Origin: Anaeromyxobacter terrae
GTDB taxonomy: Bacteria > Myxococcota > Myxococcia > Myxococcales > Anaeromyxobacteraceae
Reading direction: 5' to 3'
Length of the DNA stretch: 64,000 nt
Assembly: GCF_022690685.1 (NCBI RefSeq)
Contig: NZ_JALCYY010000003.1
Span: 105,666 to 169,665 of the forward strand
How positions within the stretch are numbered: position 1 is the stretch's first letter; each line of letters opens with the position of its first letter. The notes under the pieces are model-generated. The model made no database searches and was not told the DNA's origin. It saw only the letters and a list, made by a program, of their open reading frames with translations. Positions 1 to 12,063 of the stretch are shown one piece after another. A program made the translations under genes and the position numbers.

Positions 1-23
1 GGGCGCGAGCGCGGGGAGAACGG

Positions 24-1616
24 ATGACGAGACGTGGGGTGATGGGGCTCGGCGCGCTCCTGGGCGTCCTGCTCGTGGCGTGCGGCGGCTCGGGATCGAG
101 CGGCAAGACGCCGGCGGGCGGGACCGGCGGAGACAACGGGGGCGGCGGGGGCGGCGGGACTCCACCCTCGACTCCGCCTCCGACCACGCCGCCGCCGGAG
201 CAGCCGCCGGGGTTCCAGTTCGGCACGAAGGGTCCCTGGCCGGTCGAGAACGCGGTCTACGGCGCGAAGGACGGGATCGAGGAGTCGCCCGTCGTCGCCA
301 TGACCACCGACGAGGCGCAGAACCGCTGGGTCGCGACGCCGCGCGCGCTCTACCTGCTCCGGCCGGGCGAGACGACCTTCCGGCGCTTCGACGAGGTGGA
401 CGGTCTCCACCTCGGCGCGATCACCGGGCGGACCCCCGGCGCGGTCGGCTGGGCCAAGTACTGCGACAAGGCGCCGATCCCCGACGACAGACCCTGCAAC
501 GGCGATCTGGTGTGGGGCGGCGCCGGACCCGAGGGGATCAAGGCGATCGTCGGCGGCGGCAAGAACGAGGTGTTCATCGGGTACGACGGCGACCAGACCC
601 GCGGCGCGGACGGCGAGCCGATCCCCTGTCTCGACGCGGACGATCCGGTCGGCTGGAAGGGCTTCGACTACTGCGACCCGCTCCGCCACAGCGGGAAGGT
701 GGACTGGGTGCGCGTCCAGGAGGACGGCACGCTGCAGGTGGTGAGGTTCGACCTCCTGTCGAACCGCTACGGCGCGAAGTACTGGCACGACCGGACGATC
801 AGCCGGCTCGCCTACGACCACTTCGTCCACCCGGGCACGCTCTACACCGGCGCGAACCACGGCGTGTCGATCCTCTTCCCGGCGAAGTACCGGGAGCCCG
901 CGCCGGGCGAGTGGTTCGACCTCGCGTACTCCGAGTACATGGGCGATCACCAGCACGCGCGCGTCTGCTACCACGAGGTCTGCGGTCCGGACGGCGAGAG
1001 CGCGAGCATGCGCGTCGGCGAGTGGCTCGGCCTCGCGATCGACGCCGAAGGGCGGCTCTGGCACGCGGGGAAGTGGACGGCGGGCCGGATCACCTGGGTC
1101 GACGACGCGTACGAGTGGCACCATCGCTACGGCGCCGCCTTCGACGCCGCGTTCGGCGATCCGTGGATGGACGGCGCCCGGACGAGCCCGCCGGTGTTCG
1201 ACGTGACGGAGTCGGGCGACCCCGTGTACCTGACGGCCGTGTCGGCGTGCCCGGACGGCCGGGTCTGGTTCGCGAGCCGTGGGCCCACCACCGGGAACGC
1301 CGCGGCCCGCAAGGACGCGGTCGCGGTGTGGGACGGGAGGCGGTTCGCCTACTACACCGCGTCCCAGGTCGGCCTGGCCGAGGCCGGGGTCCGCGATCTC
1401 GCGTGCCTGCCCGACGGGCGGCTCGCGATCGCGGGCTACACGACGGGGCTCGCGATCTATGACCCCGCCACCGCGAGCGCGAAGCCCATCCGCGCCTCGT
1501 CCGGGCTCATCCCCAGCGATCGCGTGAGCGCGCTCGAGCTCGATCGCATGGTCGACCCGCCCGCGCTCCACGTGGCGACCGCGTCGGGCGCCGCGGTGCT
1601 CCGGGCGCTGCCGTAG
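24..1616 (+). CDS. Lipoprotein with beta-propeller-like repeats
   Basis: The 530-residue product starts with a lipoprotein signal: an MTRR start, a hydrophobic stretch and a lipobox ending in Val-Ala-Cys (Cys at about residue 20). A Gly/Thr/Pro-rich tether follows to about residue 65, so the protein is probably anchored in the outer membrane facing the periplasm or the surface. The body has repeated segments of the kind 'D-G-R-L/V-W-x-A', resembling the blades of two-component-regulator or YncE-type propellers. It contains six or more cysteines, several in pairs, which could form disulfides. A GGGGAG ribosome site precedes the ATG. No enzymatic motif is recognisable and no function can be assigned. 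Confidence 0.75.
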   Translation: MTRRGVMGLGALLGVLLVACGGSGSSGKTPAGGTGGDNGGGGGGGTPPSTPPPTTPPPEQPPGFQFGTKGPWPVENAVYGAKDGIEESPVVAMTTDEAQNRWVATPRALYLLRPGETTFRRFDEVDGLHLGAITGRTPGAVGWAKYCDKAPIPDDRPCNGDLVWGGAGPEGIKAIVGGGKNEVFIGYDGDQTRGADGEPIPCLDADDPVGWKGFDYCDPLRHSGKVDWVRVQEDGTLQVVRFDLLSNRYGAKYWHDRTISRLAYDHFVHPGTLYTGANHGVSILFPAKYREPAPGEWFDLAYSEYMGDHQHARVCYHEVCGPDGESASMRVGEWLGLAIDAEGRLWHAGKWTAGRITWVDDAYEWHHRYGAAFDAAFGDPWMDGARTSPPVFDVTESGDPVYLTAVSACPDGRVWFASRGPTTGNAAARKDAVAVWDGRRFAYYTASQVGLAEAGVRDLACLPDGRLAIAGYTTGLAIYDPATASAKPIRASSGLIPSDRVSALELDRMVDPPALHVATASGAAVLRALP

Positions 1617-1731
1617 CCGCTCCGGCCGGTGCGTACGGGCGCCGCCCACCCGCACGCACCGGTCGCCGAGTGGCCCACCCCCGGCCATCCGGGGTAGAAC
1701 GGCGCGAACGTTCTCGAGCGGAGGCTCGTCC

Positions 1732-2910
1732 GTGCGCCTTTCCATGCGGCTCAAGATCGCGGGGCTGGTCGGCGTGGCGACCGGGGTCACCGCGATCCTC
1801 GACACCGTCGTCTTCCATCTTCTGTACGAGAACGCGCCCACGTCCGACCTCGCGCGCGGGCTCGCCGTGGCGATCGTGATCTCCGTCGTCGCCGCGGGGG
1901 TCGCCTACCAGGTCGCGCTCCGCCTGACCCGGCCCCTCGAGCGGCTGCGCGACACGGCCGCGGCGATCGCGGCCGGCGACCTCGGCCGCCAGATCGACAT
2001 GGACGCGACCGCCGAGACGGCGGACCTCGCGGCCAGCTTCGGCGCGATGATCGAGGGGCTGCAGGCCACCATCGCCGAGCTGCGCGAGGCGGCGTTCACC
2101 CTGGACGGCCGCTCGAGCGACATCCTCGGCTCCGTCACCCGGCAGGCGGCGATGGCCGCGCAGCAGGCGGCCGCGATCAACGAGACCTCGACGACCGCCT
2201 CCGAGATCGCCCAGACCTCGAAGCAGGCGACGCAGCACGCCGACTCGGTCATCGAGATGACGCGCCGCTCCGACGACCTCTCCCAGGAGGGGCTCCAGAC
2301 CGTCGAGGAGGCGGTGAAGGCGAGCGCGAGCCTCGGCGAGCAGGTCAACAAGATCGCCTCCAGCATGAGCGGGCTCAGCGAGCGCACGCTCCAGGTCGGA
2401 GAGATCATCTCCTCGGTGAAGGACCTCGCCGAGCAGTCGAACCTGCTCGCGCTGAACGCGTCCATCGAGGCGTCGAAGGCGGGCGAGCACGGGCGCGGGT
2501 TCGCGGTCGTCGCCATGGAGATGCGCAACCTCGCCGAGCAGTCGCGCCAGGCCGCCGTGCAGATCCGCGCGATCCTCCAGGAGATCCAGCGGAGCGCCCG
2601 AGACGCGGCGGCGGCGACCGACGAGGGGGCGAAGCGCGCCACCGCGGCCATGGGGCTCGCGCGGAGCGCGGGCGAGGCGATCGAGGGACTCGCGATGGTG
2701 ATCCGCGAGTCCGCCGTCGCGGCCCGGCAGATCGCCAACAACACGCGGCAGCAGACCATCGGGGTGGATCAGATGGTCGCCGCGATCTCCGAGCTCTCCC
2801 AGGCGATCAACGAGAGCGCCGAGGGCACGCGCGCGATCGAGCAGGGCACCGCAGCGCTGACGGAGATCTCGAAGCAGCTCGCCTCGGCCGTGCAGCGTTA
2901 CCGGGTCTAG
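1732..2910 (+). CDS. Methyl-accepting chemotaxis protein with minimal periplasmic loop
   Basis: This 392-residue receptor has two transmembrane helices (about 8-28 and 43-62) separated by only about 15 residues, so it lacks a periplasmic ligand domain. A HAMP segment follows (about 63-115, '[20 protein letters not shown]'), then a long cytoplasmic coiled coil with the conserved MCP tip around '[20 protein letters not shown]'. It should signal to CheA/CheW and probably senses membrane or cytoplasmic state, as loop-less receptors do. No CheR-tethering pentapeptide is visible at the C terminus. The start is GTG at 1732, seven bases after GGAGG; an ATG at 1744 is the alternative. It converges on the selenoprotein candidate that follows. 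Confidence 0.9.
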   Translation: MRLSMRLKIAGLVGVATGVTAILDTVVFHLLYENAPTSDLARGLAVAIVISVVAAGVAYQVALRLTRPLERLRDTAAAIAAGDLGRQIDMDATAETADLAASFGAMIEGLQATIAELREAAFTLDGRSSDILGSVTRQAAMAAQQAAAINETSTTASEIAQTSKQATQHADSVIEMTRRSDDLSQEGLQTVEEAVKASASLGEQVNKIASSMSGLSERTLQVGEIISSVKDLAEQSNLLALNASIEASKAGEHGRGFAVVAMEMRNLAEQSRQAAVQIRAILQEIQRSARDAAAATDEGAKRATAAMGLARSAGEAIEGLAMVIRESAVAARQIANNTRQQTIGVDQMVAAISELSQAINESAEGTRAIEQGTAALTEISKQLASAVQRYRV

Positions 2911-2935
2911 GCGGCTCTCGAGCCGGGGCGGCCGC

Positions 2936-3571
2936 TCACCGCTCTCCCCGGCGCCGCGCGCCCGCGCGCCGCGCCGCCTCCGCCAGCACCTCGTACGGCT
3001 GGCACCCCACGACGCGCGTCACGGGCCGAGCGCCCGGCGCCGCGACGAAGTCGAACGTCGGCACGCCGGTCACGCCCGCCTCTCGGGCCGCGCGCCGCGC
3101 CGCGTCCACGCACGCGAGCGCGCCCGCCTCGTCCGCCGCCGCGAGCGCGGCCGCCGGGTCGAGCCCCACCGCGCGCGCGACGTGCACGAGATCCTCGTCG
3201 CGGTCGAGATCACGCCCCTCGCGCCAGTACGCGTCGAACGCGGCGGCGCGGAAGACCTCGAGCTTCCCGGCCTCGCGCGCGTACTGCGCGGCGGCGAGCG
3301 CCCGGCGGGTGCTCGGGAGCCGGTCCGGCGCGCGCAGGTCGCGGAGGCCGAAGCCCGCCGCGAAGCTCTTCACGTACCCCAGCATCGCGCCGGCGTCCGA
3401 CAGGTAGGACGCGAGCGGAAGGCCGCCGCGCGGCGTCCCCGGGTGCAGCTCGTAGCCGACCCAGTCCACCTCGATGTCGTACTCCGCCTGCAGCCTGACC
3501 AGGCTGCTCCGCTCCGCGACGAAGCAGAACGGTCAGACGAAGTCGGAGAAGAGCCGCACGATCGCGCCCAT
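2936..3571 (-). CDS. DsbA/FrnE-family thiol oxidoreductase, probable selenoprotein (UGA at active site)
   Basis: Read from ATG at 3571, the frame gives M-G-A-I-V-R-L-F-S-D-F-V, then an in-frame TGA (3533-3535), then P-F-C, and continues open to the TGA at 2936. The product has 211 residues if the first TGA is read as selenocysteine. DsbA/FrnE-type proteins begin with a beta strand followed by S-D-x-x-C-P-W/F-C, so the TGA sits exactly at the first catalytic cysteine (residue 13) with the second Cys at 16. The cis-proline loop G-V-T-G-V-P-T-F is present (Pro at about 171), and the helical insert is full length. Without readthrough, the first usable start is GTG 3469, which would delete the active site and strand beta-1. 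The alternative is a Cys-to-stop nonsense mutation. No strong ribosome site precedes the ATG. Role inferred: thiol-disulfide or peroxide chemistry; the partner is unknown. Confidence 0.75.
3490..3507 (-). promoter_or_regulatory. SECIS-like hairpin downstream of the UGA codon
   Basis: On the minus strand GCAGCCT-GGTC-AGGCTGC forms a perfect 7-bp stem with a four-base GGUC loop. The loop starts 32 bases after the in-frame UGA (3535-3533). Bacterial SECIS elements lie just 3' of the UGA inside the coding region and carry a G in the first two loop positions; the E. coli fdhF element, as I recall it, has the same GGUC tip. A second hairpin (CTGCTTCGT / GCGGAGCAG, six-base loop) lies between the UGA and this one. 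Whether SelB recognises either hairpin cannot be decided from sequence alone. Confidence 0.5.
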
Positions 3572-3670
3572 GGGTGGGGCGTGTAACGGGGGCGGCCGCT
3601 CCGCTCCACTCCCGGCGCGGGTACGGCCAGCGCGGCGCGCGGTCCCGCGCCGTGGTAGATCCGGCAACCC

Positions 3671-7378
<3,708 letters not shown>

Positions 7379-7388
7379 GTCTCGCCGC

Positions 7389-8579
7389 CTACTCGCCCTC
7401 GGTCTCGGTCCCGCCCCTGCCGCCGCCCTCCAGGCGGAGGCCGACGCGCTCCCAGACCGCACCTGCCGCGGCGCCTAGGCCGCTCCGGACGCGCTGGAAG
7501 GCGAGGTGCACGGCGAAGCTTCCGAGGAGCACCGCGGTGGCGACGAGGAGCGCGTGCCCGAGCCCGAGGTGCGGGCCGATCCGCCCCGTGAGCCCGGTGA
7601 AGGTCGACCAGCCGTAGACCACCGGCACGTGGATCGCGTAGACGCCGAGCGAGGCGCGGCCGATCGGCGCGACGCGAGCCGCCCACGCCGCGGGCACGGT
7701 GGAGAGGGCGGCGAGCACGAGCAGCACGGCGCCGCAGCGGAACGTGAAGAGGAGCGGGTGCCCCATGGGCATCTCGCCCACGCCCGTCCCGATCGTGCCC
7801 GCGACGAGCACGGCCCCCACGAGCGCCATCCCGGCGGCGCTGCGGCCGCCGCCCGTGCCGGCGAGGAGCCCGACGAGCGCGCCCACGAAGAAGTACGCCG
7901 CCCACGGGAACAGCGGGAACGGCGAGGTCCCGCCCGTCGCCTGCTCGACCACGAGCGCCGCGATCGACCGCGACAGCTGCGGGATCCCCGGCACGATCGG
8001 CGCCGGGGCGAGCATGCCGAGCGCGACGCACAGGAGCGCGAGCGCGCCGATGGCCCACGTGTGCTCGCGGCGGGACCACGGCAGCGCGAGGACGAGCGAG
8101 GCGGCGAGGAGCGCGACGGCGATGGTGTGCAGCGCGTCGAACGACAGGAAGTGCGCCCACACCTCGACGTCGCCGGCGGCGAGCCGCTCCACCCCCCAGC
8201 CCGGCCAGCGGAGCGCGTAGCCGATGCCGAGCAGGAGGAGGACGCGGCCGATCCGGCCGCGCGGGATCGCGAGGCCCCGGGCGCGCCCGCGCGAGATCGC
8301 GACCGTGACGGCCCAGCCCGAGACCATGAGGAACAGGGGCGCCGTGAAGCCGCGCGCCTTCCAGTACAGCTCCACGCCCGGGGTCGCGCGCACCGCGGTC
8401 GCGAGCAGCGCGTCGAGGGTGTGGCCGAACACCATCGCCAGCACGCCGAGGGCGCGCGCCGCGTCGAGCGCCGCGATCCGGCCGCGCGGGGGAGGCGCTC
8501 CCGCCCCGGGGACTGCGTGGAGCGGTGGCGCGACAGCGGAAGGGCGGCGCGGCTCTGTCGTCTGATGGGTCGCTTGCAA
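7389..8579 (-). CDS. Membrane acyltransferase-like protein (DUF1624/HGSNAT type)
   Basis: The 396-residue product has about ten hydrophobic helices. It opens with R-I-A-A-L-D-A-A-R-A-L-G-V-L-A-M-V-F-G-H, the pattern at the start of DUF1624/heparan-alpha-glucosaminide acetyltransferase-like and acyltransferase-3 proteins, where the first helix ends in a conserved His. These proteins move acyl groups across or at the inner membrane; the acceptor here is unknown. The start is uncertain: TTG at 8579 is the furthest upstream, and the conserved part begins about 34 residues in. An AT-rich TATAA lies upstream at about 8644. It converges with the YheT gene, with a gap of about 10 bases. Confidence 0.7.
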   Translation of the reverse strand: MQATHQTTEPRRPSAVAPPLHAVPGAGAPPPRGRIAALDAARALGVLAMVFGHTLDALLATAVRATPGVELYWKARGFTAPLFLMVSGWAVTVAISRGRARGLAIPRGRIGRVLLLLGIGYALRWPGWGVERLAAGDVEVWAHFLSFDALHTIAVALLAASLVLALPWSRREHTWAIGALALLCVALGMLAPAPIVPGIPQLSRSIAALVVEQATGGTSPFPLFPWAAYFFVGALVGLLAGTGGGRSAAGMALVGAVLVAGTIGTGVGEMPMGHPLLFTFRCGAVLLVLAALSTVPAAWAARVAPIGRASLGVYAIHVPVVYGWSTFTGLTGRIGPHLGLGHALLVATAVLLGSFAVHLAFQRVRSGLGAAAGAVWERVGLRLEGGGRGGTETEGE

Positions 8580-8670
8580 CGGTGCAACTCGCGGAAGCGG
8601 GCGAGCGCCCGGTCGGTCGGCTCCGGGCGCGAGCGGCCGAACCTATAACACGGCCCTGCCCTCCGCGCTC

Positions 8671-8706
8671 CCGTCCGGGCCGCTCCGCTCGGAGCGGCCC
8701 GGACGG
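8671..8706 (-). terminator. Hairpin downstream of the NrfD-complex operon
   Basis: CCGTCCGGGCCGCTCCG (8671-8687) and its exact reverse complement (8690-8706) form a 17-bp inverted repeat separated by two bases. It lies 12 bases beyond the stop of the last cytochrome gene. No T-tract follows, so it may stop transcription weakly or protect the mRNA 3' end. Confidence 0.5.
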
Positions 8707-8718
8707 TCGGCTCCCTGC

Positions 8719-9021
8719 CTACTTGAGCCCGTCCTTCACGTACTTCGCGACCGCCTGGATCTCGGCGTCCGTCATCTTGCCCTTGAACGCCGTCATCTTG
8801 CCCTTGCCGTTCTCGATCACCTTGGCGATGTCGGCCTCGCTCGCCTTCAGCGTGGTGAGATCCTTCGCGCCGAGCTTCTGGGCCATCGGCGTGTTGCCCT
8901 TGCCGTCCTTCCCGTGGCAGGCGGCGCAGCGCTTGGCGAAGATCTCCGCGGGGGCAGCGCCCTCCGCGCGAGCGATGGCGGCGGCGGCGAGGACGACGAG
9001 GGCGACGGCGATGCGCTTCAT
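8719..9021 (-). CDS. Small periplasmic monohaem cytochrome c
   Basis: The 100-residue precursor has a Sec signal peptide (M-K-R-I then a hydrophobic stretch, cleavage around A-R-A) and one haem site C-A-A-C-H at about residues 32-36. The axial Met is probably in the M-T-A-F or later M-T-D-A region. The family is class I c6-like, about 80 residues when mature. As the last gene of the NrfD-complex operon it is the likely electron acceptor of the quinol-oxidising complex. GGGAGG precedes the ATG. Confidence 0.9.
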   Translation of the reverse strand: MKRIAVALVVLAAAAIARAEGAAPAEIFAKRCAACHGKDGKGNTPMAQKLGAKDLTTLKASEADIAKVIENGKGKMTAFKGKMTDAEIQAVAKYVKDGLK

Positions 9022-9044
9022 GGTGCTCCTCCCTTGTGCGTGGT

Positions 9045-10298
9045 TCACTGCGCCGGAATCCCGGCGCTGCTCGGGCCCGGCGCGGCCACCCGCTCCGGCG
9101 CCCGGAAGGTTCCGACGAGGATGGGCACCGCGATCTTCACGAGCGCCGTGAAGACGAGGAAGCCCACCCCGAACACGCCCGCCGCGATGGCCCACTCCGT
9201 CGCGGTCGGCGTGTACTCGTAGATCTCGCCCAGCGTGTCCGGCGTGAACCCCGGGATGATGAGGCCCATCCCCTTCTCGATGTAGACGCCCGCCCAGATG
9301 AGCAGGCAGCCGAGGTTCAGGGTGACGTAGTTCCTCCGGGTGCGCGGGATGAGGAAGAGCACGAACGCGGCGACGCTGCACGTGAGCGAGAGCCACGCGT
9401 ACGGCACGAGCGCCCGGTGGCCGTCGAGGCCACCCCAGAAGTACTGCGTGTACCTGAGGTGCTCGGTCGCCGAGTAGTACTCCTTGAACAGCTCGGCGCC
9501 GAGGAGGAACAGGTTGAGGAACATCGCGTAGCTCATGAGCTCCGCGATCTTCCAGATCGCCTCGTCCTTGATCGGGAACCGGTTCGTGCGGCGCAGGATC
9601 TGGAAGAGGATGATCATCACCGCGGGTCCGGAGCAGAACGCGGACGCGATGAAGCGGGGCGCGAGGATGGAGGCGTTCCAGTACGGTCGCGCGGCCATGC
9701 CGTTGTAGAGGAACGCGGTCACGGTGTGCGTCGAGATCGACACCGGGATCGAGAGCAGCACGAGCGGCAGGAAGATCCGCCGGTCGTAGTGCTCGCCGCG
9801 GTACGTCTTGAAGAGCAGGTAGAGGACGAGCGCGGCGTTCAGGAGCAGGTAGGTGTTCAGGACGAGCGCGTCCCAGGCGAGGAGCGAGCGTGGCCAGTTG
9901 GGCGTGCCGAGGAGCGGCATGATGTGGAGGAACCGGTCCGGGCGGCCCATGTCCACGAGGATGAACAGGAGGCACATCGTGAGCGCGCTGATGGCGAGCA
10001 GCTCGCCCAGCACCACCACCTCCTTGATCGGCTTCCACTGGTAGACGTAGGCGGGGATGACGAGCAGCACCGCCGCCGCCGCGACGCCCACGAGGAAGGT
10101 GAAGTTGCCGATGTAGAACGCCCACGAGACCTGATCGCGCATGTTCGTCGCGATGAGGCCGGTGCGCACCTGGTGGACATAGGCGATCCCGCCGATCGCC
10201 ACGAGCGCGAGGAGCGCCGCGACCCACGCCTTGTACGCGCGCCCGCCGGAGACCACGAGGCGCGCGCTGCCCTTCACGAACTCCACCGCTCCGCTCAT
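9045..10298 (-). CDS. NrfD/PsrC-like integral membrane quinone-binding subunit
   Basis: This 417-residue protein has about nine to ten transmembrane helices and typical NrfD features (long hydrophobic helices, D-M-G-R-P-D-R-F near residue 114, and P-V-S-I-S-T-H-T). NrfD subunits bind menaquinol in the membrane and pass electrons to an attached ferredoxin. It follows the ferredoxin gene by 11 bases and precedes the monohaem cytochrome by about 23. ATG 10298 is chosen because it follows the ferredoxin stop directly and opens with a short cytosolic segment. Confidence 0.88.
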   Translation of the reverse strand: MSGAVEFVKGSARLVVSGGRAYKAWVAALLALVAIGGIAYVHQVRTGLIATNMRDQVSWAFYIGNFTFLVGVAAAAVLLVIPAYVYQWKPIKEVVVLGELLAISALTMCLLFILVDMGRPDRFLHIMPLLGTPNWPRSLLAWDALVLNTYLLLNAALVLYLLFKTYRGEHYDRRIFLPLVLLSIPVSISTHTVTAFLYNGMAARPYWNASILAPRFIASAFCSGPAVMIILFQILRRTNRFPIKDEAIWKIAELMSYAMFLNLFLLGAELFKEYYSATEHLRYTQYFWGGLDGHRALVPYAWLSLTCSVAAFVLFLIPRTRRNYVTLNLGCLLIWAGVYIEKGMGLIIPGFTPDTLGEIYEYTPTATEWAIAAGVFGVGFLVFTALVKIAVPILVGTFRAPERVAAPGPSSAGIPAQ

Positions 10299-10309
10299 CG
10301 CCCGCCTCG

Positions 10310-11233
10310 CTAGGTCGCGTAGAAGTAGTAGAACTGCGGGTGCGTCGCGAGCTCCTCCTTGAAGACGAACACCCGCTTCGTCTCCATCACCCGGCGGATC
10401 TCGCTCTCCGGGTCGAGGAGGTTGCCGAACTTGCGCGCACCCACCGGGCAGACCTCGACGCACGCCGGGTAGCGCCCCTCGCGCGTGCGCTGGATGCAGA
10501 AGGTGCACTTCTCGACGACGCCCTTCGGGCGGGGCCGGTTGCCGAGGTAGTGCTGGTGCGGGTTGAGCTCCTCGGCCGGCAACGTCGGCGTCGCCCAGTT
10601 GAAGTGGCGCGCGCCGTAGGGGCAGGCCGACATGCAGCAGCGGCAGCCGATGCACCAGTCGTAGTCGATGACGACGATGCCGTCCTTCTCCTTCCACGTC
10701 GCCTGCGTCGGGCAGGCCTTCACGCAGGGCGGGTTCCGGCACTGCTGGCACTGGACGGGCATGTAGAACTTGCCCGGCCGCGGCACGGCGTCCGCCTCGT
10801 AGTAGTGGTTCGCGTGGGCGAGATCGACGCCGTGCTCCTTGTCCATCTCGAGCACGCGGATCCACTGGATCTGCGGGCTCTGCCGCGACTGGTTGTTCTC
10901 CGCCACGCACGCGTACACGCACCGCCGGCAGCCGACGCAGCGCGAGAGATCGAGGCCGTAGCCGAACTCGACGCCCGGCCTGGGGCCAGTCGCGGACACC
11001 GTGGTCTTCTTGCCGAAGCGCTCGAGGTTCTTCCGCTCGACCTTGGCGAGCACGCGGCGGAGCTCGTCGGGTGAGAGCTCCTTGAAGTGGCTGCGGAGGA
11101 AGTCCTCCATCTCCACGCCGCAGGAGGACAGCGCCGCGACCGCGGCGCCGGCGGCGGCCGTCCGCATGAAGGCGCGGCGCGACGGGTCCATGGGCTCGTC
11201 CGCCACGACGGGCAGGCTCTTCCGCTCGGACAT
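10310..11233 (-). CDS. Tat-exported tetracluster ferredoxin subunit (HmcB/DmsB/NrfC type)
   Basis: The product has 307 residues. A twin-arginine leader (S-R-R-A-F-M-R near residues 18-24) precedes a hydrophobic stretch that ends in S-S-C-G. There are four cysteine groups for [4Fe-4S] clusters: C-V-G-C-R-R-C-V-Y-A-C, C-Q-Q-C-R-N-P-P-C-V-K-A-C, C-I-G-C-R-C-C-M-S-A-C and C-T-F-C-I-Q-R-T-R-x4-P-A-C-V-E-V-C. This is the arrangement of the electron-transfer subunits that pair with NrfD-like membrane proteins. It sits between the tetrahaem cytochrome and NrfD, so it should relay electrons between quinol and haem on the periplasmic face. Tat export fits the presence of tatA at 52.3 kb. Confidence 0.9.
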   Translation of the reverse strand: MSERKSLPVVADEPMDPSRRAFMRTAAAGAAVAALSSCGVEMEDFLRSHFKELSPDELRRVLAKVERKNLERFGKKTTVSATGPRPGVEFGYGLDLSRCVGCRRCVYACVAENNQSRQSPQIQWIRVLEMDKEHGVDLAHANHYYEADAVPRPGKFYMPVQCQQCRNPPCVKACPTQATWKEKDGIVVIDYDWCIGCRCCMSACPYGARHFNWATPTLPAEELNPHQHYLGNRPRPKGVVEKCTFCIQRTREGRYPACVEVCPVGARKFGNLLDPESEIRRVMETKRVFVFKEELATHPQFYYFYAT

Positions 11234-11235
11234 GG

Positions 11236-11955
11236 CTACCTCCCGCCCGCGGCGGTCGTGGGGGCCGTCGCCTTGGCCGGGGCCGTGCGACGCATCTCGT
11301 CGGGGCGGAGCGGCCGCGGCTCGGGGCGGAGCATCTCGAGCGTCGGCGCGGTGGTCCTCTTCCCGTCCACCTCGATCTCCTTCACGCCCTTGAACCCCGG
11401 GGTGTGCGGGTTGTGACAATTCACGCACAGGAAATAGGTCTTCTCGCCGTCCCACTGGCCGACGCGCTTGCCATGCACGCCCGCGCGCCAGTCGCGGTAC
11501 TTGTCCCCGTGACACTGGCCGCACAGCCGGTACGACTCGGTGAACGGCACCGTCTCGCCGCTCGCGAGCTTCAGCACGTCGCGGTTCTCCGCGTCGTGGC
11601 AGTCGAGGCACCAGCGCGCGTTGGAGTCGTGGTCGAACACCTTCTGGATGTCCTCGTGGAACGTGAGCTCGCGCCGGGTGCGATCACCCGGATCGACGTG
11701 GCACCCGCTGCACGGGAAGATTCCCTCCGAGAAGGGGGGCGGCTCCGCCTGGATCAGCGGGGGCGCGACCTTTCGCACCGCCGACGACTCTTCGAGCGCC
11801 TTCGCGCCGTGCGCAGGATCGAGTTTGGGCGGGCTCTTCACCGTCTCCGCAGGAGTCGCGTCCGGCTTCGTGCCCGCGGCGCGCGCGGCCTGGGGCGACG
11901 CGAGAGCGGCGGCGACCGCGAGGATCGTCAGGGCATGGATGATGTCGAGGCGCAT
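11236..11955 (-). CDS. Periplasmic tetrahaem cytochrome c
   Basis: After a Sec signal peptide (residues 1-27, cleaved near A-R-A-A) the 239-residue protein carries four C-x-x-C-H haem sites: C-S-G-C-H, C-L-D-C-H, C-G-Q-C-H and C-V-N-C-H. Several additional His residues are available as distal ligands, as in NrfH/cytochrome c7-like cytochromes. The C-terminal 40 residues are Pro/Arg/Thr-rich and look disordered. It is the first gene of the operon with the ferredoxin, NrfD and a monohaem cytochrome. The layout resembles the CbcSTU/Hmc-type quinol:cytochrome complexes of Deltaproteobacteria. ATG 11955 follows GGGAGA with five-base spacing; a GTG at 11967 is less likely. Confidence 0.88.
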   Translation of the reverse strand: MRLDIIHALTILAVAAALASPQAARAAGTKPDATPAETVKSPPKLDPAHGAKALEESSAVRKVAPPLIQAEPPPFSEGIFPCSGCHVDPGDRTRRELTFHEDIQKVFDHDSNARWCLDCHDAENRDVLKLASGETVPFTESYRLCGQCHGDKYRDWRAGVHGKRVGQWDGEKTYFLCVNCHNPHTPGFKGVKEIEVDGKRTTAPTLEMLRPEPRPLRPDEMRRTAPAKATAPTTAAGGR

Positions 11956-12003
11956 GAAGTCTCCCACTCTCGGGGGAAGCTACTCCGCGCCTTGATCTGT
12001 CGT

Positions 12004-12017
12004 TTGATCCTGGTCAA
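12004..12017. promoter_or_regulatory. FNR-like box upstream of the NrfD-complex operon
   Basis: TTGATCCTGGTCAA matches the FNR palindrome TTGAT-N4-ATCAA in nine of ten defined positions. Its centre is about 55 bases upstream of the tetrahaem cytochrome start. A Crp/Fnr regulator with an FNR-like E-x-x-S-R recognition helix is encoded at 51592-52248. Activation under low oxygen is the simple inference. Confidence 0.5.
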
Positions 12018-12063
12018 TTCGACGCTCGCTCGCTTGGGGCGTGAGCGCCGAGTGAGGCCGCGT

